From assembly GCF_021347895.1 (NCBI RefSeq), contig NC_067121.1, positions 15,759,962-15,823,961 of the forward strand: DNA of 64,000 nucleotides, written 5' to 3'. The stretch's first letter is position 1. The number at the start of each line of letters is the position of its first letter. Positions 10,902 to 22,700 of the stretch are shown here, piece after piece. Made by a program: the position numbers and the translations under genes. The stretch is from Acanthochromis polyacanthus (taxonomy: Eukaryota; Chordata; Actinopteri; Pomacentridae). A model generated the notes under the pieces. That model made no database searches and had not been told where the DNA came from. It worked only from the letters and a program-made list of their open reading frames with translations.

Positions 10902-13900
10902 ATGGGGAAAATGCAGGTCTTGGGTGTTCTTGCAGTAATATTGGCCGTCTTCTGCGTCCATGCAAAGGTTTACTTTCGTGAGGAGTTTCTGGACGGTGGT
11001 AAGTTTGTCATAAAAATTTGTAACAGTGCACGAGTTTAACGTTAACTCATTGCTTGCTAATTGGCATTTCAGCCATCATATGATCAGAAGATCATAATGA
11101 ATATATCCTGTTTACTGGTAGTTGAGTGAAGAATGTCACCCCTCTGGATAGTTAGTTACCTAACTTTAGCAAGGCCCGGTATTAATCATAACATTAACGT
11201 TACCAATGGATGGAAGTTGCAGCATAACAAACAAACCAATATCACCATTTTGACAGTGACATATAACGACAATTATTTGTCGTGTAATTTGCTTTTGGGG
11301 GAAGTTATTTGACACATGTACACTACGTGTTAATCCCAACAAACTTGCTGGTCGTTTTTTATGTAGATGAATGGAGAAGTCGCTGGGTGAACTCCAAACA
11401 CAATTCTGATTATGGAGAGTGGAAACTTACGGCTGGGGACTTCTATGGAGATGCTGAGAAAGACAAAGGTAAACGTTTTCAGGTGTTTATTCACACACTA
11501 CGAAGCAGGAATTATACGCTTTAAATTACACTTGGTTGTTCCTGTTGTATTCATTAAGGCACTTGCTTTAAAATGTATTTTGTTGTTTAAGTATTAATTT
11601 CAATGGTAGAAAATAATTCTCAGGAATTATTTACTGATCGAAACATGAAACATACATACCACCTTCAACTGTCAACCTCAGAAAAGTCTCAAACAGCTCT
11701 TATACAATCCAAACACTTCTTGTGTAGAGTCAGTGACTTTCTCGTACCTTAGTATTTCTTTTTGCAGTACAGTTCCCACAAAGATAATCTACTTTGTGCT
11801 TTGCTGAAATTTACTTTTCCTGTTCAGGGCTGCAGACAAGTCAAGATGCTCATTTCTACGCTGTCTCTTCTCGCTTTGAGCCATTCAGCAACGAGGGGAA
11901 ACCTTTGGTCATTCAGTTTACAGTCAAGCACGAGCAAAAGATTGACTGTGGTGGTGGCTACGTAAAGGTCTTCCCTTCTGACTTGGATCAGGCTGACATG
12001 CATGGAGAGTCTTCATACTACATTATGTTCGGTACGTAATGATGTTCATTGTTATATGCATTAGTAACTGAATGTTTACAAAAGCAGCATTTGGTAAATC
12101 TAGTGTTTTATTTCACTTTATAGGTCCAGACATCTGTGGTTACAGCACCAAGAAAGTTCATGTCATCTTTAATTACAAGGGCAAGACTCATCTCATCAAG
12201 AAAGAGATTAAATGCAAGGTAGCTGCTGTGTTTTAAATCTTTTTTTTTAATGCATACAATCATTACTTCTGTAAGAGGCTTAATTGAAACTCTTTATTTT
12301 CGCCTAGGATGATGAGTTGACTCACCTGTACACGCTGATCCTGAATCCAGATCAGACATATGAGGTAAAGATTGACAACGAGAAGGTGGAATCTGGCAGT
12401 CTGGAGGATGACTGGGACTTCTTGCCTCCTGAGAAAATTAAAGACCCTGAAGCCAAGCAGCCGGAGGACTGGGATGACCATGCTAAGATTGATGATGCGG
12501 ATGACACCAAGCCTGAGGTGAATAAGCTTACTGCTATAAGTCAGCTGCCTTCGTTCTGCAGAAAAGTGCTGTCTTTTCCATTGGAAATGCTGGCAGGTGA
12601 AACTGTTTTTATTGACTGTTACTTAAACCTTGGGATTATTTGTTATTCTTTAGGACTGGGACAAACCTGAAAATATTCCAGATCCTGATGCCAAAAAGCC
12701 TGAAGACTGGGATGAAGATATGGATGGAGAGTGGGAGCCACCCATGATTCCCAACCCAGAGTATAAAGTAAGCCAAATGTGGACAGTGTGATTTCCTTGC
12801 TTGAGAGGTTGTCAACATTACTTTCTGCTAATGAACTGCTGCTTAATAAATACCTGCTGTATTACAGGGAGAATGGAAACCCAAACAAATTGACAATCCC
12901 AACTACAAAGGACCATGGGTGCATCCTGAGATTGACAATCCTGAATACAGTGCGGATTTGAACATCTACAAGTTTGACAACATTGCTGTTTTAGGTCTTG
13001 ACCTTTGGCAGGTGAGAGAGAATGGTAAAGTCATTGTTGTGCTGATGCTTAAACTATTGTGTAACATTTGTTGCTGTTAATCCCAGGTGAAATCTGGTAC
13101 TATCTTTGACAACTTCCTGATCACAGATGATGTGAAGGAAGCAGAAGACATGGCGAAGGAGACGTGGGATGTGACAAAGGTATATTGACATTCTTTTTAA
13201 ACCATCCTTTGTTATTCAGTTCCTCCAGGATTTCGCGGGTGTTTTTCGTGATTGTTGCGGCCGAAAATGCCTGAATTCGCTGCAGCTTTTCTAAAAAATT
13301 GCGATAAAAGTTGCGATGTGTTAAGCTTATTTGTTGAGATAAAATTGCGGGACATAAGTGACAATTGCTAAAAAGCTGCATTTTTTCCAGCTTGTAGAAG
13401 ATTTTTCAACACTGTAATTGACAATATTTATTCCGAAATTAATTATTTAACGTTCCAACCCATTTCCACAAAAGCTGGCACACCATGGTGGGACATTAGC
13501 AGCAACCAGATACTGGTTTAATATGACGTGACCTAACTATGCAGGGGGCGACGGGAATTGATGGGACTCAGAAACACCCCCACAATTTAATCAGTTGTGT
13601 CATTTCCGATACGTCCACAGAGGTAGATTTGTAGTAGGATCACAATCATGTGATCGTCAGTGGGCCACTGAGGTAGCGTTCACTTGTTGCCATGGTTACC
13701 GTGCCGCTATCAGACACCGTGCCGCTATGAATCCTTAACAAATCTGTAGATCCAAACTTTAAGTCGTATCACTGCTGAAGTCTAGTCATTTGGTCCTTGT
13801 GTCATTTCTGACCGATCCTGAAAACTTCAGTTAAATCCCTGAGTCTGTTTTTGAGTGATGTTGGTAACAGAGGAAGGATTCACACATGCTGATCGTCACA

Positions 13901-14743
13901 TAACTCCGTTGTGTTCTTTGGTGGAATAATTTAATCTAGTTTACCTCATTCTTTCAGTGCTCTAACGTATCCGGATGCAACAGTTTCCATCATGGTAATT
14001 TGTCTGGTCTGTTGTCTGCTCATTTCAGCCGTTCTAATATGTTTCGTGTTTTAAAAAAAGTGTGTATCAATCGATGATTTTTTTCTTTTTTTGATTCCAC
14101 CACAATATTGCACGGTTGTAAAACAGTTTAGCTCCGCTTTGGTGAAGAACATCAGTGAATTAATTGTTTATCACAGTCTTCAGCAGTAATTTTTGTTGGT
14201 AAATGAGACATTAGTATGGCACATGTCTGCATCTTCAAACCATAAACAGGAAGTGAATTCGGTGACGTACGTGTGTTACGCTTGCGCTGGGAGCTGCTAT
14301 GATTGGTGGAACTCATGGGAGGCGGGCCAAAATTGCGGGAAAGTTGCAGTGATTGGACAAAATTGCAAGGCCACGCAAAATTTGCGGAGATTTGTTGATT
14401 TTGCGCGATCACAACATCGCGAATTCCTGGAGGGACTGGTTATTTGTACAACACACAGAGCCAGTGCAGTCATATTGTAAATAGAGTAGGACATGGTGTG
14501 TGATCATTTAAACGTTCCCTGCAGGAACCAGAGAGAAAAATGAAACAGGAGCAAGATGACTTGAAACGGAAAGAAGACGAGGAGGAAAACAAAGAGCAAG
14601 AAACTGAAGCTGATGAAGAAGAAGACCTGGGTGAAGAAGAGGAGGAGGAGGAGGAGGAGGAGGAAGAAGAAAGAAAAGGAGAGGAAGCAACAAAAGACTT
14701 AGAGGAAGACGAGGAAGTAAAGCCGAGCCATACTGAGCTTTGA
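10902..14743 (+). CDS. calr3: Calreticulin (calr3-like), 9 exons, 425 aa
   Basis: Calcium-binding lectin chaperone of the ER lumen that folds glycoproteins in the calnexin cycle. Exons (coding): 10902-10998, 11367-11468, 11828-12031, 12124-12218, 12308-12517, 12654-12767, 12868-13011, 13087-13179, 14525-14743. All introns are GT-AG and exon lengths equal the standard vertebrate calreticulin pattern. The protein has a signal peptide (residues 1-21, ending CVHA), the globular lectin domain with both signatures ([14 protein letters not shown] and IMFGPDICG, with the disulfide cysteines), a P-domain with repeats such as [13 protein letters not shown] and [17 protein letters not shown], and a very acidic C-domain with a run of about 13 Glu. 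It ends HTEL, a variant of the KDEL/HDEL retention signal. The paralogue name rests on synteny: CALR3 neighbours EPS15L1 in human. The family is certain; calr versus calr3 is not settled by sequence here. Confidence 0.96.
13217..14438. mobile_element. TIR element in calreticulin intron 8 with 6-bp target duplication
   Basis: The left end CAGTTCCTCCAGGATTTCGCG and the right end CGCGAATTCCTGGAGGGACTG are inverted repeats of about 21 bp with few mismatches. Both sides carry GTTATT (13211-13216 and 14439-14444), a 6-bp target-site duplication. Inner subterminal parts are rich in TTGCG/TTTGCGG motifs near both ends. No transposase frame; about 1.2 kb, non-autonomous. Superfamily unassigned. It contains a segment (about 13540-13930) also found at 57445-57860. 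Confidence 0.75.
13535..13935 (+). repeat. Dispersed repeat segment, copy 1 (shared with 57445-57860)
   Basis: Shared strings in the same order as the second copy include CCCCCACAATTTAATCA, GTAGTAGGATC.CAATCAT, AACAAATC.GT.GATCCA, GTCGTATCACTG and GGTCCTTGTGTCATTTCTGACC. The 3' part (TGAAAA...AAATCC...GTTAACAGA) resembles a repeat tail common in fish, but the class is not certain. Here it lies inside the TIR element of intron 8. Confidence 0.65.
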
Positions 14744-15520
14744 GGAGGTTTCTTCTCAGAAACTCTCTCCTGTCTTTCCCAGGGGTATTGTGGCTGCTGT
14801 GCATCCTTTCCCTGAGATTTGGACACATCCCAGCTTGGGGGTTTAATGTAGTGAATGGGGACAAGTGGGTGTTAATGGACTTGGTGTCTTTCATTTTGTT
14901 CATGATGTTACCATTGAACTGCTGGATTGATTCTAAGGTTTTCTACTGACAAAGTTCATTCCTCATTTTGTATTGACAGATAATCACTGGCACTGCCATC
15001 TGTAAGTGTGTGTGTGTATGTTTTTTTTGTTTGTTTGTTTTTTACAGATTCCTTTTGTAGCTACCTTTCAGCATATCTTGAAAGCTAACTATAAGCTGTG
15101 GTAAATATTTCTTTCAGTCTGGTGAAAGATACAGTACACATAACTCAACACATAATGCACAAACCAAAAGACTTCACCTCCCAAAAATCTGAATACAGAC
15201 AAATCAAAACTAGTGCATTGTAGCTTATTTTGGTTTATGTCTGCAGCACTGAATGTTTTCACACCTTTAGACCATAATTGGGTGAAATGTTAAGACACAA
15301 ATGAAACCTAATCTACTTACACTTTTTTTTAAACAATTATTTAACAGATTTGACTTCAACATGTCTCCATGAAAATGTAATTGGACTGCATGCTATCTGG
15401 AAAGTCTGTAGAGACCTATACCGAGCCCCTGGTGTGACTCTTGTGAGGGTTACAGTTATTTTTTTTTATTGGACAGAATGTTATTGATGCCAAAGTTTTT
15501 ATTAAAGACTATTCTCTTAT
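14744..15520 (+). other. Calreticulin 3' UTR with candidate poly(A) signal
   Basis: No intron border is seen after the stop codon. The best signal is ATTAAA at 15501-15506, followed within 25 bases by a GT-rich stretch. The region contains short T and TG runs. From here to the eps15l1 start (15520-16727) there is no gene. An AT-rich stretch (16230-16420) with repeated TTTTCGTTTT-like strings may be an old repeat. Confidence 0.55.
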
Positions 15521-16723
15521 TGTGTGGTCATATGTCATATTGCATACTCTCACACATTGGAGGCACTAAATGTAGTTAAAACGTAAATTAAATGACTTCA
15601 CACCAACTGTTTCATAAAGGCAGTTTTCTGAAGATGTTCTGTGTATTCCAACTGACCTAAACCTGGAGGTCTCCAATGTGCTTTTGAGATGCTCCAAATT
15701 GTTTTCACTTGGTTGCAACACGAATTGCTATATGCTAAGTGTGAAAAGTTAACAGTTTAATTTCTGCATAGAGTACTTAATACCTAATTAAAATACAATG
15801 TCTCTGCCAGTGGCATAGCAATACGAGGGTCAAAGGAAAACTACTTTGAAATGACACTATTTCTCAAACGTCTTGTTTCTCTTGCCTGGATAAATCCCCA
15901 GGGCAAAATGTTTGTCCTGCTCTCTTTGCACCGTGTGTTGAGTATGTTACCTTTATGTAGACTTGAAGTACAGCAAAACAGCGTTGTTATATTTTGCCCA
16001 TGTCCAGAGCTCCCATTACCAACCAGCATTTGTGGTGGTTTCAGTTACTACCAGTGATTCAGAAACTTACCAAAAATACATGTCTACTGTGTGTCCATTT
16101 GTTTGTGATAAAGATTTAACCCAATTTAGAATTATGCACACTTGACAACAGAAAAATACAAATTAGTTTTAGCACATGGATTTCAACAAGAAATTCTGTA
16201 AAATGGAAGTTTATATGCAGTGGGTAATTTGATTTTCCGTTCTAAAGCAGGTATTGAAAAACAAAAAACGAGTGGTTATTCGATTTTCGTTTTAAAATAC
16301 AAAAACTGAAATAGAAATACAAGGCGTTTTTCCTTTTCATGATTAAATGGATATACGAAATTTTAAAAATGCTTTGATTTTCATTTTATATTTACAATAG
16401 CAAAAATTAAAATCACTATACACGGATTCATGGGGCTCCTGATGGTCTGAAACAGTGGAGCAGTTGCTTTCCTTGCACAGCAGCTAATCTAACCTTGCTG
16501 TTTCTAAAGGAAGAATTAGGGAAATTTGTCGAGGGCTATATAAATTTTAGGTAAGTTTAGGTGTGCCATCAGGGCTCAGCTACCACAATTCATTTGCATT
16601 AGCAATCAGTAGATAGTTACCCCAATCCTGGCCGGTTTAGTGACCAACAGACGGCACACCCTCCGGAACTTACTCCTCCGGTCTGTCGCCGCTCGTACCC
16701 GTGCGCACTCCCGAGACACCAGG

Positions 16724-16735
16724 AAATATGGCGGC
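16724..16735 (+). promoter_or_regulatory. YY1/TISU-like element over the eps15l1 start codon
   Basis: AAATATGGCGGC closely matches the YY1 core (AAnATGGCGGC) and the TISU element (SAASATGGCGGC) that directs transcription and translation initiation from very short 5' UTRs. The ATG in it is the eps15l1 start codon. The preceding 110 bp are GC-rich without a TATA box, as in other TISU promoters. Confidence 0.55.
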
Positions 16736-19700
16736 GCTCATGACTCTTAGTCAGGTAACAACTTCCAACAGCTCAAGAAAAGTGTCCACTTTTAATGTGG
16801 CTCATTAACTAGTGACAGCGACACTCGTTATATGCCGTCGCCACGCTACGACGTTGTAAGCTGTGGTGAATATTAACCAGTGTAACCATATTGACAAGCT
16901 TTCGTTGTCAACTAAGATAACATGGTTAGCTAGGTTAAGTACGGATAGCAAAGTTGCTGTACGTTTTAATAGAACGCTTGCGACGTGGATGGTGATATTA
17001 CAAACAAAACATGACTAACTAGACTCTAAAACTGAACAAAAACAAACCGTAGTTAACTAACCATTGCGTTGAAGCTGTGTTTTTTTCTTCTTACGGACAG
17101 GCTGTATGGTGTGCAGACTGCTAACGGTACAACTAGCCATTTCTAGGTTTCTAACGACTTAATTTGGTGTATGTGTAGCTTCCACACACTTAATTGTAAC
17201 TGAAACAGTGTTATATGTCTTTCCTGTCTTCTTTAGCTATCGAATGGAAACCCAGCCTATGAAAACCATTACAGACAGGTAAGAACTCCAGCTGTTTCAG
17301 TGTTTAAAACAGCTCATGCAATACTACTCAGTGAAGTTTTTTTTCTGCTGTCTCGACATCGTAATTGTTATTATTGTTATTATTATTATTTTATCTTTGC
17401 AGTTGGATCCGGGAAATACAGGCAAAATATCAGCTGGCGATGCAGCTCAATTCCTTAAAAAGTCTGGGCTGTCAGGCAGCACATTGGGGAAGGTGGGTCA
17501 CAAATTCATCGACATTCAAACATAATATATTCTCATATTTCTTTTCAGTTTAAAGTATCTAAACTGTATTTCCTTTTTATTTACTTTTGTTAGATTTGGG
17601 ATTTGGCAGATTCAGAAAGAAAAGGCTATTTAGATAAACGGGTAACAAAGAATTTCCTTGTAAATTTGTCATTATTGGAAATGCTGAAATGTGCACAAAA
17701 TCATCGGATTTGCTCTGCTTTCTTCCTCTTTCGCAGGGTTTCTTCATAGCTTTGAGGCTGGTGGCATCAGCACAGGGTGGAAATGATATCAGTCTTAACA
17801 ACCTCAACCAAAACTTAGCTGCACCTAAATTTGTAAGTGTTAAAATCACTCCTGACTATTGTAATATTAGTGATAAGGAGCAGACTGTGAGATTAATGGA
17901 CATTAAGTGTCTCAGAAAGTGAAGAAGTTGCATTTCTAACAGTCTTTTCCTCATCTTCATACAGTCTGTAAGTGCATATCCTGCTCTGCTTGATTTAATT
18001 GTGTCTGCACTTTATTTTCTACAGACAGACACAAGCAGCCCTTTATTAAACGTTTCATTGACGACACTTGACTCGCAATGGACAGTTAGGGTGAGTCAAT
18101 ACAATATTTCAATAATATTGTCGAGGATGTAAGCAAATCAAGCCTACCACTGAAATCTAACATTTTTTTCTTTTGCAGCCTGATGAGAAAGGGAAGTTTG
18201 AGGGAATTTTTGAGAGTCTGTCCCCTGTAAATGGACTCCTCTCTGGTGATAAAGTCAGGCCAGTTTTGGTAAACTCCAAACTACCTCTGGATGTGTTAGG
18301 AAGGGTAATATACTACTATATAGTACTGCACAGTCCTTCCTCACTCTTTAATTTTATGAATTCAGAACAAACAAGTCTTAAGCATTTACTCATTGTTTCT
18401 GTAGATATGGGATCTAAGCGATGTAGACAAAGATGGACACTTGGATAAAGAAGAATTCACAGTGGTAAGCTGGGGTTTTTAAAGTTTAAAAACTGAATTT
18501 TTAAAGTTTTACTGTCACTGGAGAAATTCTGGGATAGCAATACTGGAAAAATACAAATTAGTATAAGAATAGTATAGATTAAAAACAAAGTTAAGAAATG
18601 ATCTGATTTCCAATTTTATAGGCCATGCATCTTGTGTATCGTGCCATGGAGAAGGAGCCTGTTCCAACTAGCTTACCTGCTTCCCTCATCCCTCCTGCTA
18701 AACGGAAAAAGTCTGCAGTTACGCTCCCAGGTGCCGTGGCTGTGCTACCTGCTCTATCTGGTCTTACGTCTGGTCCAGCTCCTGTCATAGAGACCCTGCG
18801 AAGCACTCCTCCTCTGAGCAGCACAACTCCCCTCAGCACCAATACTGTAAACGTTTCTCCAAAGCACTCTTTTAAATCCAGCTCACAGGTATGTATTTTT
18901 CTTGAAATATGAATGTAATCGTTGTGACTATAACTGATTAGTCTTTGAGAGATAAGGCGCTGGGTAGCCTAGCCGCGGTAGACAACCCACGGCAACAAAT
19001 TTAATTCTCTGCCAGGGTGGGTCTAGTTACCCTCCATAAGGCTCAAGGCTGGATGCTCCTAAAACTGGCCGGACGAATCACCATGAAGTGTAGAATCAGA
19101 AGGCGGGCGTAACTAAGTGACGACAGAGGCACGACGATTCTGACAGAAACAACCGGCGCACAATAAACAGTTATCTTTCGACTCGGCTTTGGCCACAGCC
19201 CTTAAAGATTTGAAGCTAAAATTCAACTTGAAAGATAAACAAAGGACGGCACTGAAGTATTTCATTGAGAAGAAAGACGTATTTGGACTTATGCCGACGG
19301 GATATGGCAAATCCTTAATATACCTGTTGGCTCCGCTGGTTGGGAAGCTAATGGGACTTAGCCACAATCCGGCGCCCTAGGAACTACGTCAGCCTATTTG
19401 TTGCGCTGATTGGTTGTATACCTACCCAATTGCTGCAGAGTGATTTGATAGACAACTTTATAGCCCGCCTCCCTCCCTGTCGAGCGTGCCTCGACCCTTG
19501 TGTCTTAAGAGCTGGGTCTAGCGTGGCTCGGCTAGGTGCTGGGTGATGTGGATAAACATTTTCTACAATGCTGTACATGTCAGTGTAGTATGTGTATGAA
19601 GAATTGCAGAATGATAGATAAATAACTTTGTCATCTGTTCTGTGTAAAAACACAAATTCTTCTTTTGTCACAGTTGTAGGACGAAGTTTAAAAACCACAC

Positions 19701-22700
19701 TCAAACGTTGAAAAGACCCTCACATATCAAAAACGCAGTACAATAAACAAAAACAAGCACATACAACGACTAAAAACACAGTACAGTTTATTTTGTGTTA
19801 CTAACAGCAGCTATTGCACAGGGTGTGAGAGATTTTTTTTGTAGATGATTTTCCTAGCCAGTGGGGTTCTGTAGCGTCTGCCTGATGGCAGCAGCATGAA
19901 GGAGTGGTGGAGGGGATGGGAGGGGTCCTCAGTGAGGAGGGTGGCTGTCCTCATCACTGAGGGTCCATAGAGTTCACACAGAGGAGGTGGGACTGTTTGA
20001 GTAATTTTACTGACCTGATTTATTATTCGGGACAGTTTTGTTAAGATAATGTTCAGTGGGATGATATATTGCAGAACTGTAACAAACTTTTCTGCATTAC
20101 ATCTAACAACCAACTCTTCATTCATACACTTTATCATATTTTACACAAAATTTTATCAGAACAATTGAGGCAGTTTTCTAAAAGTGTAGCTCATTATTAC
20201 TTTTTTTTTCACAAATATAGCTTATGAAAGACGATAAATGTTAATATTGAGGTATCTCTTAGCATGACTAGCTCCCTAAATGTATAGTTTTATCAAGTAT
20301 AAAAGTGTTGTCGCTTCAGTTGTCAGCTGTTGTGATTAAAATTCTTCTACCCTAATGACAGTGGATCTAAGACTCAAGGGGTGTTATGTCTCCCATCTTG
20401 GGTAGTTTCACACAGCTACTCTACTTTATGTATGGTTTTTATCTGTTCTACTCTATTTGTTTTTCCTGTAAAACAACCTTGGGTGTCAAGAAAGGCGCTT
20501 ACGAAAAAAATATGTTATTATTGATTGGAATTTTTTATGTTTTTTTGAAATAATGCATGCTTCATATATTGCAGTAAGTTCAAAGTCATAGCCTTGCATT
20601 AGGATGTAATTTTCTGAATGCTCCTAGTTATTTTCAAGTAGAATAAAAACCACAAAAAACTTAAGACTTAAAAAATCTATTAAAAAACATTAAATCCTCT
20701 GGGGAAAATCTCTATGTGTATGTTTCCTTGCACCTTCCTAACTCCATGTAACAGTGACAGAGTCTTGACTTTTAAAGACACCAGCATTTCATGCATTTAC
20801 TCTTTCCTGTTACTAGTGGTTAAACTTGTTTTACAACATTGTTCTGAGCACTATGCAAAGGCCAGTCTGTCGTTCTCTCTGCTGTAGCTGGGATTTTTCA
20901 CCCGTGACTTTTGGAGAAACGGGTTTCTTTGCAATGGAGAACAAGCAATGCTGTTCAGACACGTGTACCTTGATCATTTGATGTGGCTGTCATGATGTGA
21001 TTTGCTCTTTTATCAGTTTGTGTCCTTTCCTTTAACTTTAAATGGCATTTTAGTCTCCCCAAATTTACATTTTATGTTACTTACCCCTAAATATTAAATG
21101 GTCCATTTCACATTTTGTAAGATTTATTTGTGACTGAAATAATACTTAATAGCACAACAATTTTCTTGCATCTGTACTCTCACCTGCATTAATCACAATG
21201 TTTTAATTTAAACTAGGATTTTCTAGATGCAAGTTTCAATATTTGTGTGAATGTGTGTGATAGGTCAAAAGTCATTTAGATAGGTCAAAATCATCTTGCT
21301 GTTTGCAGTAAACATGATGATTCTCATACAAATGCATCTCCATCTTGTGGTTTTTTAACTCTGGATGAGTAGTTGGGTGTTGGCATTTATAGGAAATGTC
21401 TTCCTCAGGGGTCACTTAGTATATCATAACATTGACTTTTAACCATTTAAGTGTGTACATTCATAAATATCTTATAGATGTAACAATCCAAACTATCAGT
21501 GTTATGTGAAGCAGAAGTGTGAGTTTGTAGCAGGTGTTGTTACCGTCATTTCAAATCACTAAAATGTCTTTTTCCCCCCTCTCTAGCCAGTGGTGAACTG
21601 GGTGGTACCAGTGGCTGACAGAGAGAGATACGATGATATTTTCAAGAAAACCGACACTGACAGCGATGGCCTCGTCACAGGCAGTGAGGTTATAGAGATC
21701 TTCATGCAGTCCACTCTCTCCCAGACAATGCTGGCACAGATATGGTGAGACCACAACTCAGTTCAGTTCACAGACATTCTTATCATAACTGTCACAATGC
21801 TTTTCCTGTATTGAAAATATTGCAGTGCTCAAGAGAGCTAAATGTATCAACTTAAGAGAAAACTAACAACAGTAGATTTGCATTCAATAATTGGAAATGT
21901 ATAGCATAAAGAGATGTACTGCAAATCTCCATCACGCAGTGAAAATGCTACAATTAAAATAAACAGTGCTGGACAATTTTCAAACTTTTTATCTGTATCG
22001 GAGCCTCACATAAATTTAATTTGTGTTGTGTAGGCACATATTTTATGTCATGTGCACTGGTTACCCGCGACTTTAAAACCACTTGCCAGGCATATAGGTT
22101 CAAGAAAGCGTCTTGAGACAATTTGACCTGTGATTGGTGCTGTGTAAATAAAATTGGATTGAATTCATTTAATAGTGTGTAGGTCCCTCGTGTGCTGGCT
22201 AAACAGCGCTGAACCAATGGACCATGGACACATGACCTTGGGGGGGGGGGTCATGGTTACGTTCAGTGAATACTTTTGGTCCTATGAGTTTCTCAGTTAG
22301 TTCTCTGTGGATCAGACTTGTTCTTGTGCATCATGTCAATGGTTCATGATTAGTTTGAGGACTACGGCAACCACTCTGAGGTGTTGACTTGGCCTCCAAA
22401 TTCCCCAAATCTCAATCCAATCGTGCATCTGTGGGATATGCTGGACAAACAAGTAGCGGATACCACAGCACACATTCAGGGGTCTAGTGGAGTCCAAGAC
22501 TCGTCAGGGCTGTTTTTCCAGCAAAAGAGGAACCAACACAATATTAGGCTGTGGTCATAGTGTGTGTGTGTGTGTGTGTGTCAGTATTGCTGATGTGTGT
22601 GTATTCAAAGGATATTTTATCTATGAACATTGTGAGTAGTATTTGTCAGAAAGGAAATAAAGGTATATACTGTTTTGAGATAAGACTCGCCTCCTGTCCC

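Noticed and set aside
14470..14903. Long minus-strand frames rich in Ser, Pro and Leu opposite calreticulin exon 9
   Set aside because: They are the complement of the GAG/GAA-rich acidic tail; no splice or start context.
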